DNA from: Hydrogenophilales bacterium 28-61-23
Lineage (GTDB): Bacteria > Pseudomonadota > Gammaproteobacteria > Burkholderiales > Thiobacillaceae
NCBI GenBank assembly: GCA_002281555.1
Contig: NCGJ01000012.1
Coordinates: forward strand, 31,373-95,372
Direction of reading: 5' to 3'
Length of the DNA: 64,000 nucleotides
The position numbers and the translations under genes were made by a program. Positions 53,728-63,166 of this stretch are shown piece by piece; the stretch's first letter is position 1, and each line of letters opens with the position of its first letter. A model generated the notes under the pieces. That model was given only the letters and a program-made list of their open reading frames with translations, had not been told where the DNA came from and ran no database searches.

Positions 53728-54963
53728 ATGAGTCTGAGTTCATCCATCGTTCGCCGCCCCACGCGCCGCGTGCTGGTTGGGCATGTCCCGGTCGGTGGCG
53801 GCGCGCCGGTCGTGGTGCAGTCGATGACCAATACCGACACCGCCGATATCGCCGGCACAGTCGCCCAGGTGCATGCGCTCTGGCAGGCCGGTTCCGAGTT
53901 GGTGCGACTGACCGTTAACACCGAAGAAGCCGCGCGCGCGGTGCCGGTGATCCGTGAAAAACTCGATGCGCTCGGTTGCGACGTGCCGCTGATCGGCGAC
54001 TTTCATTTCAACGGCCACCGTTTGATCAAGGCGGTGCCGGAATGCGCCGAGGCGCTCGCGAAACTGCGTATCAACCCGGGCAACGTCGGTCGCGGCGCCA
54101 AGAAAGACGAACAGTTCGCCACGCTGGTCGAAGCCGCCGCGCGCTACGGCAAGGCGGTGCGCATCGGCGTCAACTGGGGCAGCCTGGATCAGGAATTGCT
54201 GGCGCGCATGATGGACGAGAACGCCAAGCGGCCGCAGCCGCATGCGCCGGAAGTCGTCATGCGCAATGCGCTGATCACCTCCGCGCTGGATTCCGCCCGA
54301 CGCGCCGAAGAACTGGGCCTGCCCGGCGACCGTATCGTGTTGTCATGCAAGTTGTCGGGCGTGCAGGATCTGGTCAAGGTGTATCGCGATCTGGCCGCGC
54401 GCAGCGATTACGCGCTGCATCTGGGCCTGACCGAAGCCGGCATGGGCAGCAAGGGCATCGTCGCCTCGACGGCGGCGCTGGCGCTGCTGCTGCAGGAGGG
54501 CATCGGCGACACCATCCGCGTTTCGCTGACGCCGCAACCGGGCGAATCGCGTAGCACCGAAGTCCAGGTTGCCCAGGAAATCCTGCAAGTCATGGGCATC
54601 CGCTCGTTCACGCCGCTGGTCACCGCCTGTCCCGGTTGCGGCCGCACCACCAGCACGGTGTTCCAGGAATTGGCGCAGAACATCCAGAACTGGCTGCGCA
54701 CGCAGATGCCGATCTGGCGCGGCCAGTATCCCGGCGTGGAAACCATGAACGTGGCGGTGATGGGCTGCGTGGTCAACGGCCCCGGCGAAAGCAAACACGC
54801 CAACGTCGGCATCAGCCTGCCCGGCACCGGCGAAGTCCCGGTCGCGCCGGTCTATGTCGATGGCGCAAAAACGGTGACGCTGAAAGGCGATGCCATCGCC
54901 GAGGAATTCCAGGCCATCGTCGAAGATTATGTGCAACGAACCTATGGAGGCAGTGAAGGGTGA
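53728..54963 (+). CDS. ispG: 4-hydroxy-3-methylbut-2-enyl diphosphate synthase
   Basis: A 411-residue IspG (GcpE). [21 protein letters not shown] and [11 protein letters not shown] at the start, [21 protein letters not shown] and the [4Fe-4S] Cys residues in [12 protein letters not shown] and [17 protein letters not shown] are all present. It makes HMBPP in the MEP isoprenoid pathway, using ferredoxin or flavodoxin electrons. The stop codon lies inside a heptamer repeat array. Confidence 0.97.
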   Translation: MSLSSSIVRRPTRRVLVGHVPVGGGAPVVVQSMTNTDTADIAGTVAQVHALWQAGSELVRLTVNTEEAARAVPVIREKLDALGCDVPLIGDFHFNGHRLIKAVPECAEALAKLRINPGNVGRGAKKDEQFATLVEAAARYGKAVRIGVNWGSLDQELLARMMDENAKRPQPHAPEVVMRNALITSALDSARRAEELGLPGDRIVLSCKLSGVQDLVKVYRDLAARSDYALHLGLTEAGMGSKGIVASTAALALLLQEGIGDTIRVSLTPQPGESRSTEVQVAQEILQVMGIRSFTPLVTACPGCGRTTSTVFQELAQNIQNWLRTQMPIWRGQYPGVETMNVAVMGCVVNGPGESKHANVGISLPGTGEVPVAPVYVDGAKTVTLKGDAIAEEFQAIVEDYVQRTYGGSEG

Positions 54964-55032
54964 AATGTGAAATGTGAAAGGTGATGGCGCACAACGCTTT
55001 TCACTCTTCACGCTTCACGCTTCACCCTTCAC
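54953..55032. repeat. Heptamer tandem arrays in inverted orientation
   Basis: Five gtgaaNN units (54953-54987) are followed, after about ten bases, by five units of the reverse complement type NNttcac (54998-55032). The two arrays can pair into a long hairpin in several registers. It covers the ispG stop and ends six bases before the hisS ATG. Confidence 0.88.
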
Positions 55033-55038
55033 CATCAA

Positions 55039-56322
55039 ATGAGTAACGCACTCCGCGCCGTGCGCGGCATGAACGATCTGCTCCCGGCCGATGCGCCGCT
55101 GTGGGCCCATTTCGAGAACATCATCCGCGACTGGCTGAAAAGCTATGGCTACCGCGAGATGCGCACACCCATCCTGGAACATACCGGCCTGTTCAAGCGC
55201 GCCATTGGCGAAGTCACCGATATCGTCGAGAAGGAGATGTACACCTTCGTCGACGCGCTCAACGGCGAATCGATGACCTTGCGTCCGGAAGGCACCGCCA
55301 GTTGCGTGCGCGCGGCGATTGAGCACAGCCTGCTGCACGATGGCGGCAAGCGGCTCTGGTATGCCGGCCCGATGTTCCGCCACGAGCGTCCGCAGAAAGG
55401 CCGCTATCGGCAGTTCCATCAGGTCGGCGTCGAGGCGCTTGGGTTTGCCGGGCCCGATCTCGATGTCGAACATCTGCTGATGACCGCCCGGCTCTGGAAA
55501 AAACTCGGTCTGGCCGAGTTCATCCAGCTGGAAATCAACACGCTGGGCGGCGCGGAAGCGCGCGCCAGCCACCGCGAGAAGCTGATCGCCTATTTCGCGG
55601 CGCATATCGATCAGCTCGACGCCGACTCGCAACGTCGCTTGCATACCAATCCGCTGCGTATCCTCGATTCGAAGAATCCCGCCATGCAAGTGCTGGTGGA
55701 AGCCGCGCCGCGTTTGATGGACGAACTCGACGAAGCCGCGTTGACGCATTTCGAGGCGGTCAAGCAAGGTCTCGATGACGCCGGTATCGCCTACCGGGTC
55801 AACACTCGCCTGGTGCGCGGTCTGGACTATTACAACTACACGGTGTTCGAATGGGTGACCGACCAGCTGGGCGCGCAGGGCACGGTTTGCGCCGGCGGTC
55901 GTTACGACGGACTGGTCGCCCAACTGGGCGGTAAACCCGCGCCGGCATGCGGATTCGCGATGGGTGTGGAACGTTTGCTGGTGATGATGGCCGAAGCCGG
56001 TCTGGCGCCCGCGCCCGACGCGCCGGATGTCTATGTGGTCAATGTCGGCGATGCCGCCGCGCGCGCCGCGCCGGTCATCGCCGAAACGCTGCGCGATGCC
56101 GGGCTGGATGTGGTATTGCATGGCGGCGGTGGCAGTTTCAAGGCGCAGATGAAGAAGGCCGATGCCAGCCTGGCGCGTTTCGCTGTCTTGATCGGCGACG
56201 ACGAAGTGGCGGCGAATCAGGTCACCGTGAAACCCTTGCGAGGGGAGTATCAACAGAACGATCCCCAACTTGGGCAACAACGTCTGGCGATAGCCGACGC
56301 AATCGAATTATTGAAAGGGTAA
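55039..56322 (+). CDS. hisS: Histidyl-tRNA synthetase
   Basis: A 427-residue class II synthetase. [11 protein letters not shown] start, motif 2 region [17 protein letters not shown] and [19 protein letters not shown], the His-specific [13 protein letters not shown] and [13 protein letters not shown], and an anticodon domain from about 330. The ATG at 55039 comes directly after the heptamer array, so no classical ribosome site is seen apart from within repeat sequence. yfgM follows three bases later. Confidence 0.97.
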   Translation: MSNALRAVRGMNDLLPADAPLWAHFENIIRDWLKSYGYREMRTPILEHTGLFKRAIGEVTDIVEKEMYTFVDALNGESMTLRPEGTASCVRAAIEHSLLHDGGKRLWYAGPMFRHERPQKGRYRQFHQVGVEALGFAGPDLDVEHLLMTARLWKKLGLAEFIQLEINTLGGAEARASHREKLIAYFAAHIDQLDADSQRRLHTNPLRILDSKNPAMQVLVEAAPRLMDELDEAALTHFEAVKQGLDDAGIAYRVNTRLVRGLDYYNYTVFEWVTDQLGAQGTVCAGGRYDGLVAQLGGKPAPACGFAMGVERLLVMMAEAGLAPAPDAPDVYVVNVGDAAARAAPVIAETLRDAGLDVVLHGGGGSFKAQMKKADASLARFAVLIGDDEVAANQVTVKPLRGEYQQNDPQLGQQRLAIADAIELLKG

Positions 56323-56325
56323 GCA

Positions 56326-56955
56326 ATGGCGCTCGATCTTGAAGAACAGGAACAGGTTGATGAGGCGAAAGCCTGGTGGAAGCAGAACGGCAACAAGCTG
56401 ATCTGGGGCGTGACGATATTTTTGTTGGCCGCCGCCGGTTGGCGCGGTTGGGAAACCTGGAGCCGCACTCAGGCGGCCGAGGCATCGATGTTGTTCGACA
56501 GCGCGGTGCAAGCGGCCAGCGTGAACGATCTCAAGACGGCCAAGGCGGCCAGCGCCCAGATCATGGAAAAGCATGCCGGTAGCGCCTATGGCGCCCCGGC
56601 GGCATGGTTGGCCGGACGCGTCAATACCGAATCCGGCGATGTCAAAAGCGCCCGCGCGCAATATGAGTTCGCGCTTGAACATGCCAGCGATGAAGGCGTT
56701 CGCCAAATGGCGCGCCTGCGTCTGGCGGCTTTGCGTTTCGAGGAAAACGATTTGCCCGGCGCGCTCAAATTGCTGGCGGACCCGTTCGACCCGGCTTTCC
56801 AGGGCCTGGCCGAGCAACTCAAGGGCGATCTGCTCGCCGCCCAGAACAAACTTCCAGAAGCGCGCGCGGCCTACAAGCTCGCGCTGGAGAAATTAGGCGA
56901 CAAGAGCTCGCTCAAACCGCTGGTGGAAATCCGCCTCGATGGTCTGGGAGGCTGA
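56326..56955 (+). CDS. yfgM: Ancillary SecYEG translocon subunit YfgM-like
   Basis: A 209-residue protein: short cytoplasmic N-terminus, one membrane helix (LIWGVTIFLLAAAGWRGW near 25-42) and periplasmic TPR-like repeats (TPR_21/PF09976 type). YfgM works with PpiD at the translocon. It sits between hisS and bamB as in E. coli and most betaproteobacteria. Confidence 0.88.
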   Translation: MALDLEEQEQVDEAKAWWKQNGNKLIWGVTIFLLAAAGWRGWETWSRTQAAEASMLFDSAVQAASVNDLKTAKAASAQIMEKHAGSAYGAPAAWLAGRVNTESGDVKSARAQYEFALEHASDEGVRQMARLRLAALRFEENDLPGALKLLADPFDPAFQGLAEQLKGDLLAAQNKLPEARAAYKLALEKLGDKSSLKPLVEIRLDGLGG

Positions 56956-56956
56956 T

Positions 56957-58099
56957 GTGCTGAGCCGTAACTCGCTGTTGTTTGCCGCGCTTGCCTTCTC
57001 GCTCGCGGGCTGCTCCTGGTTTTCCTCGAATAAATCCCAGGTCAAGCCGGCCGAACTGGTGGCCTTCAAACCCAGCGTCGAGTTGGTCAAAACCTGGGAC
57101 GCCCACGTTGGAACCGGCGGCCCATTCGCTTTTTCACCCGATACCGACGGACTCGCGGTTTATGCCGCCGGCCGCGAGGGCAAGATCGTCAAGCTGGATC
57201 TGGCTTCGGGCCGGGAAATATGGCGCATCGATGCCGGTCAAACCTTGTCCGCCGGAGTTGGCGTCGGCGATGGCCTGGTGTTGGTGGGAACGTCGAAGGG
57301 CGTTTTGCTGGCATTCAAAAGCGCGGATGGCGCGCCGGCCTGGAACGCGAAACTCTCGGCCGAGATACTGACTCCGCCAAGCGGCGCGAACGGTGTCGTG
57401 GCGGCGCGTTCGAATGACGGCAAGGTGTATTTGCTCGATAGCGCGACCGGCAAGCAACGCTGGAGTTACAGCCGCAATTTGCCCGCCTTGACGCTGCGAG
57501 AACAGGGCCACCTGCAACTCGGCAACAGCGCGGTGTTCGCCGGCCATGCCGGTGGCAAGCTGACCGCGCTGGCGCTGAACAACGGCGCGCCGTTGTGGGA
57601 GGTCAACGTGGCCTTGCCGCACGGCGATACCGAACTGGAACGTATTGCCGACGTCGCCGGGCCTTTGTCCAGCGATGGTCGCCTGGTCTGCGCGGCGGCT
57701 TTCCAGGGCCGGGTCGGTTGTTTCGACCAGATATCCGGCAATGCCGCCTGGGTGCGTGATTTTTCGGCGTTGCGCGGCGTTGCGATGGATGAGCGCTTCG
57801 TCTACTCGGCCGATGACCTCGGCACGGTGGCCGCGTTCGAGAAAAATCGCGGCACTAATCCATGGAAGCAGGACAAACTGCGCGACCGCAAACTTTCCAG
57901 CCCGGTTGCATTGGCAGGTCGATTTGTCGCGCTGGGCGACTTCGAGGGCCAGATCCACCTGCTCAACTCGGAAGATGGCGCTTTCGCCGCCCGGATGCCC
58001 ACCGATGGCAGCCCGATCAACAGTGTCATGATTCCGCTCAAATCCGGTCTGCTTGTGCAGACCGCGAACGGCGGCATCTTTGCCTTCCGGCTTCAATAA
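56957..58099 (+). CDS. bamB: Outer membrane assembly lipoprotein BamB
   Basis: A 380-residue lipoprotein with lipobox SLAGC near residue 19 and an eight-bladed PQQ-like propeller (GREIWRIDAGQTLSAG, GVLLAFKSADGAPAWNAKL, GKLTALALNNGAPLWEVNV). It supports BamA in folding outer-membrane proteins; the large MtrB-type porin at 59.7 kb would be a client. GTG 56957, one base after the yfgM stop, is the only reasonable start. Confidence 0.92.
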   Translation: MLSRNSLLFAALAFSLAGCSWFSSNKSQVKPAELVAFKPSVELVKTWDAHVGTGGPFAFSPDTDGLAVYAAGREGKIVKLDLASGREIWRIDAGQTLSAGVGVGDGLVLVGTSKGVLLAFKSADGAPAWNAKLSAEILTPPSGANGVVAARSNDGKVYLLDSATGKQRWSYSRNLPALTLREQGHLQLGNSAVFAGHAGGKLTALALNNGAPLWEVNVALPHGDTELERIADVAGPLSSDGRLVCAAAFQGRVGCFDQISGNAAWVRDFSALRGVAMDERFVYSADDLGTVAAFEKNRGTNPWKQDKLRDRKLSSPVALAGRFVALGDFEGQIHLLNSEDGAFAARMPTDGSPINSVMIPLKSGLLVQTANGGIFAFRLQ

Positions 58100-58153
58100 A
58101 CTCATGGCGAGTCGCAAGCCATCGCTTGCCGCTCGCCAATCGCGGCGCAAACT

Positions 58154-59548
58154 ATGAAACCCACCATCGTCCTGGTCGGCCGACCCAATGTCGGCAAATC
58201 CACGTTGTTCAATCGTCTGACCAAGACACGCGACGCGCTCGTTCACGATCTGCCCGGCTTGACCCGAGACCGCCATTACGGCCATGGCCGGGTCGGTTCC
58301 AAGCCGTTTCTGGTGGTCGACACCGGTGGTTTCGAGCCGGTCGTGGATACCGGCATTCTGGCCGAGATGGCCAAGCAGACATTGCAGGCGGTCGCCGAAG
58401 GCGATGCGGTCATTTTCATGGTCGACGGCCGTTCGGGCGTGACGCCGCAGGATGCCATCATCGCCGAGAAGCTGCGCCGCAGCGGGCGGCCGGTATGGCT
58501 GGCGGTGAACAAGACCGAAGGCATGAACTACGGTGTGGTGACCGCCGAATTCCATGAACTGGGCCTGGGCCAGCCGTTGCCGATTTCTGGCGCGCATGGC
58601 GAAGGTGTGCGCGAGCTGGTCGAACTGGTCATGGAGCCCTTCGCCGATGCTTCCGAGGATGACGCGGGCGACCAGCATCCAAAAATCGCCATCGTGGGTC
58701 GCCCGAACGTCGGCAAATCGACCTTGGTCAACACGTTCGTGGGCGAACAGCGGGTCATCGCGTTCGATCAACCCGGTACCACGCGCGATTCCATCTATGT
58801 CGATTTCGAGCGCAACGGCAAGCCCTATACCCTGATCGACACCGCCGGTGTGCGGCGCAAGGGGCGCGTCACAGAGGCGATAGAAAAGTTCTCCGTGATC
58901 AAGACCTTGCAAGCCATCGAAGACGCCAATGTGGTGGTTCTGGTGCTCGACGCACAGCAGGAAATTTCCGATCAGGATGCGCACCTGGCCGGTTTTGTGC
59001 TCGAAGCGGGGCGCGCGCTGGTGGTGGCGGTGAACAAGTGGGACGGCATGGAAAGTTATGCGCGCGAACAGATCAAGCGTGAACTGACCCGGAAGATGGA
59101 ATTTCTTTCCTTCGCGCGTTTTCATTTCATTTCCGCGTTGCGCGCCCAGGGCATCAGCGAGGTGCTGAAGTCGGTCGACGAGGCTTATGCCGCCGCGATG
59201 GCCAAACTGCCGACGCCGCGTCTGACCCGGGTACTGCTGGATGCCGTCGCGCAGCATGCGCCGGCAAAGTCCGGCCTGTTCCGGCCGAAACCGAAATATG
59301 CCCACCAGGGTGGCAGCAATCCGCCGGTCATCATCATTCACGGCAACCATCTGGAAAACGTGCCGCATAGCTACAAGCGCTATCTGGAAAACATCTTCCG
59401 CACCACGTTCAATCTGCAGGGCACGCCGCTGCGGGTCGATTTCAAAACCGGCCACAACCCGTTCGAAGCGCGCGATGTGAAACCGTTGACGCCACGTCAG
59501 ATCAGGACCGCGGAACGCGAAAACAAGCGGCGGCCCAAGCATCGCTGA
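58154..59548 (+). CDS. der: Ribosome biogenesis GTPase Der
   Basis: A 464-residue Der (EngA) with two GTPase domains: [12 protein letters not shown] near residue 8 and [12 protein letters not shown] near 184, with matching DTGGFE and DTAGVRRKG switches and NKTEG/NKWDG specificity motifs, then a KH-like domain ([17 protein letters not shown] to the C-terminus). It acts in 50S assembly. Last gene of the series started by ndk. Confidence 0.96.
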   Translation: MKPTIVLVGRPNVGKSTLFNRLTKTRDALVHDLPGLTRDRHYGHGRVGSKPFLVVDTGGFEPVVDTGILAEMAKQTLQAVAEGDAVIFMVDGRSGVTPQDAIIAEKLRRSGRPVWLAVNKTEGMNYGVVTAEFHELGLGQPLPISGAHGEGVRELVELVMEPFADASEDDAGDQHPKIAIVGRPNVGKSTLVNTFVGEQRVIAFDQPGTTRDSIYVDFERNGKPYTLIDTAGVRRKGRVTEAIEKFSVIKTLQAIEDANVVVLVLDAQQEISDQDAHLAGFVLEAGRALVVAVNKWDGMESYAREQIKRELTRKMEFLSFARFHFISALRAQGISEVLKSVDEAYAAAMAKLPTPRLTRVLLDAVAQHAPAKSGLFRPKPKYAHQGGSNPPVIIIHGNHLENVPHSYKRYLENIFRTTFNLQGTPLRVDFKTGHNPFEARDVKPLTPRQIRTAERENKRRPKHR

Positions 59549-59553
59549 GCGGG

Positions 59554-59585
59554 TCATGTGTCAGGCTGTTTGCCTAGACATGACT
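59554..59585 (+). terminator. Imperfect hairpin after der
   Basis: gtcatgtgtcaggc and gcctagacatgac pair around a short loop six bases after the der stop. The stem is imperfect and has no clear T-run, so termination is likely but not certain. Confidence 0.45.
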
Positions 59586-59623
59586 TCAGTGCCCGCGCCG
59601 GGATTACACGGCTGACGTAAACG

Positions 59624-59645
59624 AAAAGGGCGGCTTGCGCCGCCC
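59624..59645 (-). terminator. Rho-independent terminator of the decaheme/porin operon
   Basis: On the minus strand gggcggc, gcaa loop, gccgccc is followed by tttt, 19 bases after the porin stop. A perfect seven-bp stem with a short U-tract. Confidence 0.85.
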
Positions 59646-59663
59646 GATTCATGCTGCTGCCGG

Positions 59664-61799
59664 TTAGAACTTGTAGTTGTAGCGGGCGCTGATGAAGGTG
59701 GAATTCTGCTTCGGATAGGTGATGACTTTCGTGCCATCGTTGAAGACGAAGGGCGAACCATCGATGAACTGCCAGCTCCAGTCGTTGCTCTTCCAGCGCT
59801 CATGCACCACATCGAAACGCAGGTCGGCGTTTTTCTTCAGGGCGTACTCGGCAAACAGCTTGATCCGTATCGTCGTGCTCGTGATGTTCGGAACCGGCCC
59901 TGTATACGAGGTGCCCGCTGGATCTTCATACCTCGTACCCGCACCGTTGACGACCAGGTCCTGCTGATAGTTGTTCTCGATGCGGGTCCACTGCAGATCG
60001 CCGCCGATCTTCAGCTTGGGATTCAGCAGGCCTTTCAAACCCAGACCCACGGAATCGCCAATATCCTCCAGCGTGTCGAACATCTCGGCCGCCGCATAGC
60101 TGCCGGACGCGTAGCGGTAGTTGTGTTGTTTCGCCTCGGTGTCGTCGTGGGAATACCATCCAGTCAGTTGCCAATCCTTGCTGAAGGAATAACTGGCATC
60201 CACGGAGAACAGCCATGCCGTGCCATCGCGCAGGCCGTAGGTATGACCACTGTAATTGTCCTGGGCATCCTCAAAGTTGAATTGGAGATTGAGGGCATCG
60301 GACGGCAACCAGTCCATGCTCAACCGCACCTTGGTGCGCTCCCGATTCGCGATATTGATGGGATCGATGGACGCATCGGTGATGCCCTCGCCGGGTTCGG
60401 AATGCGTCGCCTCGTGATATGTGGAACCATCCCGTCTGCTGTGCAAGAAGGCCACGGCGCCGTTGACGGTCTCGGACATGGTGCGGCGCAATTGAATACG
60501 GTAGGTGGTCTCGTCCAGTTGGGAACGGAACGGGACATAACGTTCGGTATCGACACCCGCGGAAGTGGTGCCCATGGGTACCGTGCGGTCCTGGCTGGTG
60601 TAATCGATCCCCGCGGTCAGGTTGTAGCCATGCGCCAGGTTGTAGGTTCCTTCCACCTTGCCGGTCAGGGTTTCATAGTCCAGCGGCGTGCTGTGCGCAT
60701 CCGTGGCGGTGTCGACGACGAACCACACGGGGGTTGCGTCATCCACCTTGTGGTAACGCAGATTGGCGACCAGGTTGAGTTTGGGCATGGGCCGGGAGGT
60801 CACGCCCAACTGGACCAGGGTCGTGTTGATCTCGCCATCCAGACTGCTCGGCGCGGTGGGCGACGGTGCTATGGCCGCGATGTCGTAGGTCGGGATGTGC
60901 TCATCCTGAGTCGCATGGGTATACGACAGCTTGAAGGTGCCGCGCGTGGTCGGCGTGAAGTTGTAGCCGCCATCCAGGAACAGCTGATGGGCCTCGTTGT
61001 CCAGCGGCTGGCTGATGTAATAGGTCGTACCGCCACGGGTTGCCGCCAGCAAGTCGATGTTGTTCCTGAACCAACTTCCCGAATAGCCGCCGGATAACTG
61101 CAGCTTGTCCAGGACATAGTCGAAGGTCGCATCGAGCTGGCTCACGTTCCAGTCGATCGGAACCGCGGCGAATTCCGGTTGGCCGCCGACGCGTCCGTGG
61201 CGGTTGCCTTCCTTGTCCTCATTGGTGAAGTTGAACTTGAGCTTGAGGTTGGGCATTACGTACTTGAACAGGCCCAGCCCGTATTTGGTGCGCTCGGTGC
61301 CGAGCTGAAAGTCCGTGCCGGTGCCAACGGCGTAACAACCTGCGGGCACGCCTGGGGCAGTACAACGTGTCGTTACAGACTGCGTTCCCGTGCCGAGGCC
61401 GCCCACGCCCGTGTTGATCAGGTAAGGCACTTCCCGTTCCGACTGGCGGTATTCGACCGAGACGCCCTGATTGCCCTGCTGCTGATATTCGGCGCGGATT
61501 TCCCGACTGCTCATGCCCCCGTTCACGATGGAAAGGGTCTGCCAGGTGCCGGTTTCGTCGTTGCGCCGGTTGATGTCGGCATCGAACAACAGGTAACCGC
61601 CGGTATCGTGCAGGCCGCCGACGATGCCCAATTGACGCCGGTCATCGCCCATCAAGGCACCGACTCCAACCGAAATCGAGCTCGATGGTTTGCTGATCAG
61701 ATCGGAGTCCGCATTATCCGCGGCCATAGCCGGGCCATAGACGGTCATCAGTGCCGTGGCCAGCGTGGTCAGGACGAATGTCTGTTTCATATTGTTCAT
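59664..61799 (-). CDS. mtoB: MtrB/PioB-family decaheme-associated outer-membrane porin
   Basis: A 711-residue outer-membrane beta-barrel. A signal peptide (to AMAA near 26) precedes alternating amphipathic strands to the C-terminal RYNYKF, with terminal Phe as in BAM substrates. It belongs to the MtrB/PioB/MtoB family, which sheaths a periplasmic decaheme cytochrome to carry electrons through the outer membrane. The N-terminal CxxC found in Shewanella MtrB is absent (the only early Cys are in TRCTAPGVPAGC near 150). The cytochrome gene lies 20 bases upstream on the same strand. The symbol is by analogy with iron oxidisers; mtrB or pioB would be equally fair. Confidence 0.88.
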   Translation of the reverse strand: MNNMKQTFVLTTLATALMTVYGPAMAADNADSDLISKPSSSISVGVGALMGDDRRQLGIVGGLHDTGGYLLFDADINRRNDETGTWQTLSIVNGGMSSREIRAEYQQQGNQGVSVEYRQSEREVPYLINTGVGGLGTGTQSVTTRCTAPGVPAGCYAVGTGTDFQLGTERTKYGLGLFKYVMPNLKLKFNFTNEDKEGNRHGRVGGQPEFAAVPIDWNVSQLDATFDYVLDKLQLSGGYSGSWFRNNIDLLAATRGGTTYYISQPLDNEAHQLFLDGGYNFTPTTRGTFKLSYTHATQDEHIPTYDIAAIAPSPTAPSSLDGEINTTLVQLGVTSRPMPKLNLVANLRYHKVDDATPVWFVVDTATDAHSTPLDYETLTGKVEGTYNLAHGYNLTAGIDYTSQDRTVPMGTTSAGVDTERYVPFRSQLDETTYRIQLRRTMSETVNGAVAFLHSRRDGSTYHEATHSEPGEGITDASIDPINIANRERTKVRLSMDWLPSDALNLQFNFEDAQDNYSGHTYGLRDGTAWLFSVDASYSFSKDWQLTGWYSHDDTEAKQHNYRYASGSYAAAEMFDTLEDIGDSVGLGLKGLLNPKLKIGGDLQWTRIENNYQQDLVVNGAGTRYEDPAGTSYTGPVPNITSTTIRIKLFAEYALKKNADLRFDVVHERWKSNDWSWQFIDGSPFVFNDGTKVITYPKQNSTFISARYNYKF

Positions 61800-61819
61800 G
61801 ATGGTTCTCCTTCAGCCGG

Positions 61820-62881
61820 TCAACGACGGAAGCGTCCGGCAGTCGCGTTGTTCTGCGTACTGTTGCCGCCATGGATGTTGGTGTGACAGTTCAGACAGCC
61901 ACGCGCCGCGGTACCCAACATGCGCGTCGAGGTGACGGGCTCATTAGGCAGGGCGGCAGCCTGGCTCGGGTGGCTGGTGTGGCTGTGGCATTCCTGGCAG
62001 AGGAAGGGCGGCCGCGACTTGAGCAGGTTGAAGACCACGGTGCCATGGCCGCTGTGGCAGATGGTGCAGTCTTCGGTCACCGGCTGGTGGTTGTGCAGGA
62101 ACGGACCGCGCTTCTCCATGTGGCACTGGTTGCAGGTCTCGTTGATGCTGGCCTGCTTCAGCTGTTTCGGGTTGTTGCCATGCACGTTGTGGCAATCCGA
62201 GCAGCCCATCTTGCCTTCCAGCACCGGGTGATGGGATGGACGGTTGAGCTGGGCGCGTTGCTCCTTGTGGCAGCTGAAGCACAGCTCGGTCTGGTCTGCC
62301 CGGGTCCGCACGCGATCATGGGCGGTATGGACCTGGTGGCAGTTGGTGCAGCCCACACCGCGGTTGGCATGGGTGCTGCCGTCCCAGTGCATGCGGTTGC
62401 CGCCTTTGTGACAAGACTGGCAGGCCGCATTGCGATTCTCGACCGGGGTCGACGTTGCCTTGCCGAACTTGCCGAAATAGCGGTCGACCATGGAATCGGC
62501 CTCGACCGACTTGTATTGGCCGCCATAGCTGACGTCTGGCTTGGGTCGGTCTTTCTGGCCCTCCAGCTTTCTCATGTGGCTTTCGCTGGCGCCGTGGCAG
62601 GAGGTGCAGGTTGGAGTGCGTCCATCGGCCACGGTGCCATGCTTGGTTTTGCCGATGGCGAGGACCGGATATTTCTCGGTTTCGTCATGGCAGGCGGTGC
62701 ACTTGGCATCGCCGCGCAGCACGGTATCCGCCTTGGCCAGTTTGAACTGGCCGACTTTCATTTCGTCCGCCGACGTTGTGGCGCTAACGCAAAAGGCCAT
62801 GATCAGGCCTATGTTCGGCAACCAGCGCGAGGCTTTCCGCAAGACGCTGCTTGCTACGGCCCATCGTTTTCTCAAGTTCAT
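61820..62881 (-). CDS. mtoA: Periplasmic decaheme c-type cytochrome (MtoA/MtrA/DmsE family)
   Basis: A 353-residue protein with a signal peptide (ending SATTSADE) and ten CxxCH heme sites: CTACH, CTSCH, CQSCH, CTNCH, CFSCH, CSDCH, CNQCH, CTICH, CQECH and CLNCH. Extra His residues give bis-His ligation. With the MtrB-type porin next to it, it forms the trans-outer-membrane electron conduit used for Fe(II) oxidation (MtoAB, PioAB) or metal reduction (MtrAB). ATG 62881 is chosen because ggagg lies eight bases upstream; ATGs at 62887 and 62896 are too close to that site. No outer-surface MtrC, MtoD or CymA gene is in view. Confidence 0.93.
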   Translation of the reverse strand: MNLRKRWAVASSVLRKASRWLPNIGLIMAFCVSATTSADEMKVGQFKLAKADTVLRGDAKCTACHDETEKYPVLAIGKTKHGTVADGRTPTCTSCHGASESHMRKLEGQKDRPKPDVSYGGQYKSVEADSMVDRYFGKFGKATSTPVENRNAACQSCHKGGNRMHWDGSTHANRGVGCTNCHQVHTAHDRVRTRADQTELCFSCHKEQRAQLNRPSHHPVLEGKMGCSDCHNVHGNNPKQLKQASINETCNQCHMEKRGPFLHNHQPVTEDCTICHSGHGTVVFNLLKSRPPFLCQECHSHTSHPSQAAALPNEPVTSTRMLGTAARGCLNCHTNIHGGNSTQNNATAGRFRR

Positions 62882-62974
62882 TTTCATTTCCTCCATCGAT
62901 ACGCGGGCCGATTCCGATCTGGAAAAGGTTGCGGACTGAAACTCATGCGGACAGCTGTTTCTATTCCACGTTTG

Positions 62975-62989
62975 CATGCTTGAAGCATG
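62975..62989. promoter_or_regulatory. Palindrome upstream of the decaheme gene (1)
   Basis: catgctt-g-aagcatg is a perfect 7+1+7 dyad, about 94 bases before the cytochrome start. It has operator shape; a target of the adjacent LuxR-type regulator is inferred only. Confidence 0.5.
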
Positions 62990-63011
62990 TAGTACGAAAG
63001 TCAGGTCGTAG

Positions 63012-63027
63012 TGATGCATCTGCATCA
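63012..63027. promoter_or_regulatory. Palindrome upstream of the decaheme gene (2)
   Basis: tgatgca-tc-tgcatca is a perfect 7+2+7 dyad, 23 bases beyond the first palindrome on the side of the regulator gene. The two dyads share atgc cores but are not copies. Confidence 0.5.
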
Positions 63028-63102
63028 ATTGCAGGTTGAAAGCGGCTTGCCGCCTGGTTTGTCGGATGAATCTCAGTGGCCCGCACGGGGCGAAGAAGGG
63101 GC

Positions 63103-63159
63103 GGTGAATGCGGCATGACCTGGCTCGCGCGAGAGTTCAACGGTCATGCCGCATTCGCC
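63103..63159. terminator. Long inverted repeat after the PAS-LuxR gene
   Basis: gaatgcggcatgacc (63106-63120) and ggtcatgccgcattc (63142-63156) are perfect 15-base inverted copies around 21 bases; three more outer bases pair with one mismatch. A small ctcgcgcgag palindrome lies in the loop. It begins eight bases after the regulator stop on the minus strand. No T-run follows, so a terminator or a control element is possible. Confidence 0.65.
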
Positions 63160-63166
63160 GCAAACA

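Noticed and set aside
57134..59557. 807-codon open frame on the minus strand across bamB and der
   Set aside because: It is antisense to two clear housekeeping genes, has Gln/His/Arg-rich composition typical of shadow frames in high-G+C DNA, and shows no domain.
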